Source: a virus
Length of the DNA: 43,781 nucleotides
IMG/VR virus record: IMGVR_UViG_3300006923_000043
Span: 1 to 43,781 of that record
Reading direction: 5' to 3' (one strand)
Shown here: positions 1 to 8,900 of the stretch, piece by piece
Numbering within the stretch: the stretch's first letter is position 1
How the letters are laid out: each line of letters begins with the position of its first letter
The notes under the pieces: generated by a model
Database searches by the model: none
What the model saw: only the letters and a program-made list of their open reading frames with translations
What the model was told of the DNA's origin: nothing
Translations under genes and position numbers: made by a program

Positions 1-864
1 CAAACTTTGAGTCAGCAGCAGACGTTCGCTACTGGTCCAACTACTGAATCTGCTTATGCAACTGACTTAGGCGCTAGTGACCCAGGTAATATGTATGACC
101 AGACGTATGCTGACTCATCATCTCCTGCTACTAGTTCCACTGCTACTGCATACGATACACCTGTTAGAACAGGTTATGGCAACAACACAGCAGGTGCAAC
201 ACAACAAACAGCTGGAGTAAGCACAGGCGGTGCAACTCCTAAAACAGGTTGGGAAGGGTTCAAAGAAGGAATAGCTGAAGCATATAGCCCACAGAATTTA
301 GGTAAGCAATCAATGCAGATGGCAGGTAATGCACTCGTTAATGCAGTAACTGGTGAGGCTGGTCAATACACACCTGAGCAACAAGAACTAATCGATAGCC
401 GTAAAGCTGAGGTTGCAAGGCTAGAAGCACAAGGTGCTGAAGTAGATAAGATTAAACTGGCTGAAGCACGTAAGTTATTACAACAGGCTTTACAAGTAGA
501 CCCTACATATCTAGCACGACAGAAAGCAAATGCTGCTAAGAACCAAGCGTCACGAGCTACAAATGAGGCAGTGCGTAGAGCAGGTGCAACTGGTAACCGT
601 GCAGGTTTGTCTGCCTCCATCAAGCGTAGAGGTGAATTAGCAGGTGGTAAACACGCTGCATCAGCTTATGACGTTGGCTATCAAGGTGGCCTTAAAGAGA
701 AACTAGCATTACAAGAGAGCGGTGTAAGTATGCTACCAGATTCATCAAGTAAGCTATCGGGCTACTACACAGGCTTAGGTGCACAGTACACCAGTGGTCA
801 GGAAGCTAGAGACAAGGAACGTGAGGCGTATAATAAATTATTTGGTAATGCAACACTAAGCTAA
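1..864 (+). CDS. putative internal virion protein, 5' end outside window
   Basis: Open from the first base; the first possible start seen is a TTG at 7-9 with no ribosome site, so the true start probably lies upstream and at least 287 residues are visible. The visible N-terminal 80 residues are Ser/Thr/Ala/Gly-rich and low complexity. From about residue 115 the protein becomes helical and charged (EQQELIDSRKAEVARLEAQG), followed by an Ala/Arg/Gly-rich segment and a C-terminus rich in Gly and Tyr. This pattern, and its place immediately before two very long virion-type proteins, resembles the small internal virion/DNA-ejection proteins of podoviruses. No enzymatic motif is visible and the family is not recognised with certainty. 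The next gene starts 12 bases after the stop, so the two are probably cotranscribed. Confidence 0.6.
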   Translation, partial: QTLSQQQTFATGPTTESAYATDLGASDPGNMYDQTYADSSSPATSSTATAYDTPVRTGYGNNTAGATQQTAGVSTGGATPKTGWEGFKEGIAEAYSPQNLGKQSMQMAGNALVNAVTGEAGQYTPEQQELIDSRKAEVARLEAQGAEVDKIKLAEARKLLQQALQVDPTYLARQKANAAKNQASRATNEAVRRAGATGNRAGLSASIKRRGELAGGKHAASAYDVGYQGGLKEKLALQESGVSMLPDSSSKLSGYYTGLGAQYTSGQEARDKEREAYNKLFGNATLS

Positions 865-876
865 TAGGGGAAATTT

Positions 877-2898
877 ATGGCGATGAATTGGTATGACGCA
901 CAGGCAGCAGGTCGAGATGACCGCCGCAGAATAGAGGCAGAAAACCTCGCGGCTAAAGAGGCAGCGATTACCCTCCAGCGACAGCGTGCAGCAGAGGACA
1001 GAGACACTGCGTATAACGAAGAAATTAGACGTCGGAAAATTGCAGAGCTGCAACGCTTAGACAATATACGAAATGCTAAAGCTAGTAGAAGCCCAACAGA
1101 TATAACAAACTTCGAGAAATCAATCGGCGGTGTTGGCACAGGTATAGGCCCAGGTCAAGATGGGCAGGCTACATATGGACAAATCCCAGAGTTCAACTTA
1201 GATGCACAAAGTAAACTAGCAACAGAACGTGACGCTGCAATTCTTCAAGGTACTAAGGATTATGACCAAGCTCGATTAGATGAATCCATGCGCTTAACTG
1301 GTACTCAGAATGCTAGAGATGCGCTACTTAAATTACAAGAAGCACAAAAGGCTAAAGGTTCCGAGCAATATTTACCACCTCCTAATGCTGCAACAGCTGC
1401 ATCAGAAGTGGGTAGGAGTAATTTCCAGCAGGTGTTTACTGATTCTCCTGAAACAGACCGTATACAATCTCAAGTGCAGGACTTTGCAACCTTCGTCCGT
1501 TCAGGGAGCGGCACCGTATCAGGCTCGGGGTCAGATATATTTGATATCACAAACCCTTTCGCTACAGGGCAGTCAAAGATAGACTCTGCAGAGTCAGCAG
1601 AATTAGCGGAGTTCTATGAGACTGATGTATTTAGTAACAGTGCAGCAGAGCAATGGTTTATAAATAATCCAGGTGAGCTGGATAAAATACAAGCGCTCAT
1701 TGATGGGGATAAGAGTGATGCCTCAGCCAATACTAAGAAGCGTAATGCGTTAGTAACATACTACCGAGATACAATTAAACCAATGATTGAGAAAGGTGGA
1801 GACTATTTAACTGAGACTCAAGTAGAGACAGGTGTAGGCGCAGCTAAACCAGTTTATACCAAAGAACAAATTGCAGAAGCTGAAGCTAAGCATAAAGACT
1901 ATATGTCTAAGATTGCAACAGGCATCAACACATTGGATGACGACCTTAACAACGCACCTATATTCATGGAGAAACTCAACAAGGATAAACGTGCTAGCGA
2001 GAAGGCAATCCAGGATTTATATAAAGACCAACTTAGTAAGAGTGACGCACTACAGTTAGCGAAAGTTGCTTCTGTTAGATTAGACCCTAGCTTGTTAGAC
2101 CCAACCCAACTAGGTGGGTTAGTTGAGCAACACTACCAGCAACGACAGCTATTAATGTACAAGGCTCAAAACGCACGTAAGGTTGCAGAGATAAGTGGTG
2201 ACTGGACAGAGTACGATACACTAAGAGCTGAGATAGCTGAGAAAGATGTTTCGATTTATGAAGCCATTGGTCAGCAAGGTATATCAGACCTTACATTGAA
2301 CAACGACCCAAGTCGTATTTCAGCAGTGTTATCTGAGTTTGCCAATACTAAGACTATCGTCCAGCCTCGCTCCGATGGTACATACAATATTATCACTAAT
2401 GGTAGGATATCGGGTGAGCCTAGAACTGCTGCTGAGATTGGGGAATTAGTACAGATGTACTCTAGCCCTACATATAGAGCACAGTCAGCAGCGAACGCAC
2501 AGAAGCTAACTGAGCAACAGATTGAAGGGGCTGAAACTGGGCAATCTAAAGCGACGAATGAAACCAATATAATTAAGGAACTACTCACTGAGCAGCTTAA
2601 GGGTATCAATGAGCGTGATAAGATTGCCTTTGAACAACAGTTCAAGGACAGAGAAGTGAAGTTCAGTTCATTAGGCGATGGTAATGGTGGTGGGTTCTTA
2701 ACCAACACTGCGGGTGAGGTTGTACTATACAACCCAATGCCTGGTAAGTCACCATCTGGCAAACCTCTATCTAAGTTTACTGACATAAGTTCACAAATCC
2801 CATCAGGTGTATCCCAAGCGATTAGAAGTGGTACAATAGACTTTAATCAGTCAGCTTTCTGGAAGAATATAGGACTACCAGATTATCTAAATAAATAG
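877..2898 (+). CDS. putative internal virion / DNA ejection protein, 673 aa
   Basis: Starts at ATG 877 behind AGGGGAAATTT, 12 bases after the previous stop. The N-terminal 65 residues are Ala/Arg/Glu-rich and predicted helical (RRIEAENLAAKEAAITLQRQ). The rest is Gln-, Asn- and Asp-rich with further helical stretches and no Cys-based or catalytic motif. It has no signal peptide and no convincing membrane segment. Length, composition and position between a shorter virion-like protein and a 2788-residue protein match the middle member of the three-protein ejection set of podoviruses (gp14/gp15/gp16-like order in T7), although no sequence match to T7 is claimed. Functional assignment is by context only. 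Confidence 0.6.
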   Translation: MAMNWYDAQAAGRDDRRRIEAENLAAKEAAITLQRQRAAEDRDTAYNEEIRRRKIAELQRLDNIRNAKASRSPTDITNFEKSIGGVGTGIGPGQDGQATYGQIPEFNLDAQSKLATERDAAILQGTKDYDQARLDESMRLTGTQNARDALLKLQEAQKAKGSEQYLPPPNAATAASEVGRSNFQQVFTDSPETDRIQSQVQDFATFVRSGSGTVSGSGSDIFDITNPFATGQSKIDSAESAELAEFYETDVFSNSAAEQWFINNPGELDKIQALIDGDKSDASANTKKRNALVTYYRDTIKPMIEKGGDYLTETQVETGVGAAKPVYTKEQIAEAEAKHKDYMSKIATGINTLDDDLNNAPIFMEKLNKDKRASEKAIQDLYKDQLSKSDALQLAKVASVRLDPSLLDPTQLGGLVEQHYQQRQLLMYKAQNARKVAEISGDWTEYDTLRAEIAEKDVSIYEAIGQQGISDLTLNNDPSRISAVLSEFANTKTIVQPRSDGTYNIITNGRISGEPRTAAEIGELVQMYSSPTYRAQSAANAQKLTEQQIEGAETGQSKATNETNIIKELLTEQLKGINERDKIAFEQQFKDREVKFSSLGDGNGGGFLTNTAGEVVLYNPMPGKSPSGKPLSKFTDISSQIPSGVSQAIRSGTIDFNQSAFWKNIGLPDYLNK

Positions 2899-2909
2899 GG
2901 GGGTAGCTA

Positions 2910-5900
2910 GTGGCTATTAAAGCAGGTCTAAGTCCGTTTGCGGCGTCATCATTCGAGGTATCGAGTAACCCGTTCCAAGCGTTTAAGCTGCCTACTAATA
3001 AGTCATATAGTATGCCCAAGCTGGACGCAGTTATAAAGGGTACACTTGGACAGCCAACTGTTGCTGACTCGTTAGCACAGAGTAGAGGCCCATCCTCTGC
3101 GCTTGCACAAGCGTATGAAAATGCAGAGGGTCAAATCTTTGTTAATGGTTTAATGTTTGATGCAGATGACCATGGTAAGATGCTTGAGTCCGAGCAGTAC
3201 CTTAACGCCCCAGAAGTTAATACCCCACCGCCTGGCCAAGGGTGGCAGACATTAGACCGTAGTGCTTATCAGGCTGAGATTGATAGCATTAAAGACCCGT
3301 CGTTGGGGACACTCGCTAAGAAAAACTTCGGTATCGGTGTTGATAACCTACAACTACTTGGTGGTTATGGGCTTGAACTTATGGGTGCTACTGAGACTGG
3401 GCGCTCTGTTCAAGAACAACAGATTGAAGACCTAGCGAAGAACGACCCATACCAACGTGAGTTTTCTGAAGATGTTAAGTCTGTTGAAACAGGTATAGAT
3501 TGGTTCGTGGCGAACCTAGCCCAACAAGGGCCGAACATGATTGAGTCATTAGCCACGTTTGTACTTGGTTATGTAGGTGGTGGTGGTCAATTCACTGGAC
3601 TTGGTTCAGGCATCACAGCAGTAGCAGGCAAGGCATCATTTAAGAAAGCACTTAAGAAAGCTATTAAGAATAGGATGAAAGCCAAGGAGAAGGGTGAGGG
3701 CTTTAAATCCTTGAGTGCAGCAGACCAGAAGATTCTTAGGCAGACCTCGGGTATATCCGCAGTGCTTGCAAATAACTATGCGATTGGTGCATCGGATATA
3801 TTTGGTGAGGTTAAAGATACAGACCCAAACAACGCTAGATTAAAAGCATTCTTCGGTGCAATACCATACACACTATTAGAGACAGCTCCAGAAGCTTTAC
3901 TTGCATCACGCTTATTAGGCGGTATTAAGAGAGGTAAAGGTGGTATCGCTCGTAGGTTTGGTACAGGCGCAGGTGTCGGTGCTGTAGCTGAGGGTTCAAC
4001 TGAGGCAGGGCAAGAAGCATTACTTATGGGTCTTAACCCAGAGGCTAGCATTGATACACCAGAGGGTAAGAAGCGATTATTAAATGCGTTTGCCGCAGGT
4101 GCAGGTGTCGGCTCTCCTATCGGTGGTCTTGCAAACTTATCTGGTAGAAAGCCTAGTAAAGTAGACCTAAGTGGTAATGAAGAAGTAGACCTAGTTGCAG
4201 AGAAAACTAAGTTTTTAGATGAGCCCGTTGGGGGTGAACAAGTCGACCTCGATGGTACTGACGTACCACAACCTACAACTGACATCGATGCGCGTGCTGA
4301 GTTAGAAGCCATGATTGCAACTAATAATGAGTTGCTTAAGACGGTAACAAACAATGCAGAGCGTGATGAACTGATTGGTAAGAACGAGGCACTACAAGAA
4401 GAGATTAATGCTATTGACTCTGCTGCTATTATGCAGGCTGATGAGGTGGCGAACGCTGAGCAGGACAACGCGTTTCCAGATGTATGGCAGCAACAAGCAG
4501 CTGAAGACCCACGTTCCGACTCAACTGCCCCTGTGTTTGATGTGGTTGGTGAAGGCCAGGCTGAGTTATTCCCAGACGCTGAGGTACAACCTACAGTTGA
4601 GCAAGGGTTAGGGGCAACTGATGAGGCTTTACAGACCCAGCAAAGGCAAGGGTTAAAAGGGATAAACCAGCGTGACAGAGAGGTTGAAGTTAGGGAGAAC
4701 CCACTGGTTACTCCAGAGTATACTGCTGAGCAGCTTGAACAAGCTGAGATACAACGCCGTAGAGAGATTGCACAGAGGCAAGAGCAGAATGAACTACAGC
4801 GTCAGCGAATTGTACTAAGGAACGCTGAGATACAACGTCGTGAAGAAGAAGCAAGACAAGCACAATCAGATGAGGCTCGTCGTGAGAGAGCCAACGCTAT
4901 GCTTGAAATCATCCGACAGCGTGCTGAGACCCAACGTGCTGAAGCACAGCAGGCAGCTGAGCGTAGCACAGAAGTGGCAGCGATGACTAAGAAAGAGCGA
5001 GCGGCAGCAGATAAGGCTGCGCGTAAAGCGAATGAAGAGCGCTCACAGCAAGAGTACAACAAAGGTATCCCTGAGCAAGAAGAAATAGTTGAGGCAGTTG
5101 AGTCATCTGAAGAAACTAAGACTGAAGCAGAGAAAGCGTGGATTGAGTTACGCCCTAAGAATGCAGAGAACCTAGACTATGCTGATATACCCGACGACAT
5201 GCGTAAGCATTGGGAAGCCATGGTTGATAGGGGTCAGGTTAATAAGACTAACGCTAAACTCCTAGCTAAGATGGCTAAGGCTGCGAATGCTGGTAAGAAA
5301 GTAAACGAGCTAGCTAAGAAGACTGTTAAGAAAGTTAAGAAGGCTGTTGATGAGAACAAGATTGCAGCAGTGGGTGCAGTGAGTGGTGGCAAACCTAAGG
5401 TTAAGAAACAAAAGCCAAGGGATGAGGATGAAGAAGAAGTTGTAGCTCCTAAAAAAGTTGAGCTTAAGAAGAAGCCAGCTAAGAAAGTTGAGCTTAAGAA
5501 GTCGAAGTCGAAGGATAAACCAAAGCCTAAAGTTGTTGCTCCTAAGAAGAAGCCAGCTGAGAAGAAAGTGGTTGACACCCGTACTGCTAGACAGAAGTCA
5601 GTGGACACTGCCAATAAAGCTGACCCTATTAAGAAGAAGCAGAAGCTAAAGAGTAAGCAAGCCATCGGTGCTATGTATGCTAGAGTTAGACCAGAGGGTA
5701 GCGAGGTGCGTTACTCCAACTTAGACGATGCAACACGTAAAGAGTTTAACCAAGCTTACCTAGATGGTAAGTTAACTGAAGAACTTATAAACGATATTGA
5801 TAAACGTGGTACTAAAGCAATAGAATCAGCTAAGGCGATGGCTGCAGCAGAGGCTAAAGATAAGGCTAACTCTGAAGCAGTTAAGAAAGCAGAGCAGGAT

Positions 5901-8900
5901 GCAGTCAAAGAAGCTGCTAGGCTTAAGGATGAAGTTGAGAGAGTATGGTTGAGTCAGCAGACTCCATACCTTGAGTTCATCGATGTATCATTCGCTGACT
6001 TCACTAAGACTGGTAGGCAAAAGTTTGAGAACAAAATAAAAACTGGTGAGGTAACTAGAGAGGGGCAGAAAGAGAAAGCTGTTGATGACTTACTACTTAA
6101 CCAAGGTAAATTACCTAGAGCCATTACTAAAGCTATGCGTTCAGTAAACTCCCCGCTGTTTAAAGATGCTATGCGTGATGTGGCATACCTTACATATATT
6201 AAGAATGCTGGTAAGAAGAATGACATCTTAAAAGGCCCAGAGTTTATTGACTACATGCTTAACAACCTAAAGGTAGCACAAGTTGAACGCGATATCGTGG
6301 CTGACGCACTGCGCGAAGTTATGATGGATAACCCTATTGAAGGCACTCCTGTTGCTGAGCATCCTATTGCTAAAGTTGTACCACTTACTGCTAAGCAAAC
6401 TAGCGAAGTAGAGAAAACCTGGGGTATGGATAAACCTAAGCAGGCTAGAGCTAAGGTAGAGGAGGTCGAGGTAACAACCCCCGAGACTCTGACCAACCGT
6501 TTAGATAGGCTTAAGCTCAGCGGTGCTAATAGAAGAAATGATGCATCAGTGACAGAGATTGAGGGTTTATATAACCAGCTGACTGCTAAAGAACTACGTA
6601 ATACCAAGTGGCGTGACCATAATATTAAAGACTGGTTTGCAGACGGTAAGTTAAAACTTAACCAACGTTCATTCACTAACGCAGAAGGACAAACTACGCA
6701 ACGCTTCGCACCTACTACTGCTGAAGTTGGTATTAAGAAAGATGAAACCACTTACGCTGACAAACTTAAAGCTGTTGCAGCTAAGCCTAACAAGACAGCC
6801 CAGATGGCTGAGCGTAAGAAGCAAGGGTTAACACAGAGTCTCGCAGATATCCTTGAAGAAGCAGCACAGATAGCAGAGCAAGAAGATATAGCGAAGGCGG
6901 CAACAGAGTCACGTACTAGACAAGCAGATGAGTTTGGTTTATTAGACCAGTGGGGTACTAACGAAGATGATGACGTTATGTTCTTCGGTGAGGATGGTAA
7001 TCCGCTCTATGCTAATGTTGGTGTAGGGCAAGTTGAAGTGATAGCTATTAACTTTATCAACAGTTTAAAGACCACGCTTAAGCCTGCTATCAAGGTATAC
7101 CACGACACTGCTGCGTTTAAGAAACAGAACAAAACTCTATTCGATAAAGCTAAAGCAACTGGTAAGTTTGATGAGAGCACTAATGTTATGGCATTCCATA
7201 TGGGTACTGATGTAGTCCTGTTCAGTGGAAACATTAAAACTGAGAAGCAAGTTAAGACAATTCTAGCTCATGAAATCTTAGGTCACCATGGTCTCCGCAC
7301 CGTTGTCCCTAAAGCGAAACTTAAGAAACTACTAGATAGTATCTATAACGCAGATGCTAACATCCGAAACATAGTTGACCACCAAGTTGATATCCACGAT
7401 GCTGATAAGTATGTAGCGATTGAAGAAGCCATTGCTGATAAGGCAATGATACTAGACACATCTCTACTTAATAGAGTGTGGACAATGATTAAGAACGCTC
7501 TTAATAAAGTCGGGCTTAAGTTTGGTGATGAGATGTCACGATACTGGGTAGGTAATATCCGCCGCTTTATACGCTATGGTAAGGGTATCGGTACATTCGA
7601 CGTTAATGATATTAGTCAAGCACTATTAGATATGCGTGAACGTGGTAACAGTATCCGCTTTACAGCACAAGCTAACAACGCTAACCTAGGTAGTGACTTC
7701 ATAGCGATGAACGCTCAGAATAAGATTGATACTATAACCGGTGGCTTAGGTGGCATTAAAGATTACATCCAGAGTAATGGTGTTCAAACTATGCTTAGGA
7801 AAGCAGGTGGCGTACAGTCAGCAGTAGGTAGTGTATTCGAAGCACTGCAAACTCTTAACCATAAAGCTACTCGTAGTGAAGGACTAACAGATTTATATGG
7901 TTTCTTTGTGGCGGTATCCAACGCTTCTAAAGATTACCTTAACCACTACCAGTTAAAAACTAAGACGCAGTACGGCGCCAACACTTGGCTTAAGCCTTAT
8001 GCTACTGCAGATGATAAGTTAAAAGCAGGTGAGATACTAGCATATACTGCTATCTATAAGAAGAACCAACTGTCTGAAACAGACTTAAATAAAATCCCAG
8101 ACCTTGTTATAACTGATGAAGAAGGGAATGTAACAGTTAATGAGGACGCATTTAAACGAGCATCAGAGTTCGGTGCTATATCACTAGCTGACTTACGCAA
8201 AGGTATTAAGGTAGGTGAAGATGGTTCGATATGGGGTACGAAAGCAACAGCACCTTGGCTACATGATGAGTCATTTACTGAAGACCATGTTATTTGGAAG
8301 ATGTATCAAGAGAACCGTAGTGCTACTGACCAGGCTACAGTTGACGTATTAGTTGCTGATGTGCGTAGTGCATTCACAGAGCGTGTTGCTTACATCGATG
8401 ACCTACGCAAACAACGTGGTGGTGCAGGTGTACATATAGACAGTACAGATATAGAGTTTATCCATAAGGTGATGAATGAGTATTACGACATTCGAGTTGA
8501 GGGTTCTATCCTTGATGATGAGGATACGTACAGGCTATCAGATGAATCAAAGGATAAAGCTGAAGAGTTTTTATATGCAATCCAACGTAGCCTATATGAG
8601 CCGAAGAAGTTTAATGACCTTAAGCAGTCAGTAGAGCATGGTACTGGTGAGCATGGTAAGTTGTTCAAGGGGCGAACAGATATCCTTGAGCGTGTACAAG
8701 CACTACGCGATAAGAAACTTTCGAAAGCACAAGCCGAAGAAATCCAACATACAATCCAGACTTTATTCACAGTTAGTAACCAGATTGCTAACGCTCAGAT
8801 TGGTGCTAAGAGTACCATCATGGGTTCATATGTTCAGTTGGTTCGTGATGCGAAGTATCAAGTTAGAGTACAGGCGTACTTATATGACAAAGGAAAGCGT

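Noticed and set aside
5234-5665. 143-residue minus-strand frame inside the giant virion gene
   Set aside because: It is the complement of a Lys/Pro-rich repeat region, giving a Leu/Phe/Ser artefact; no ribosome site.
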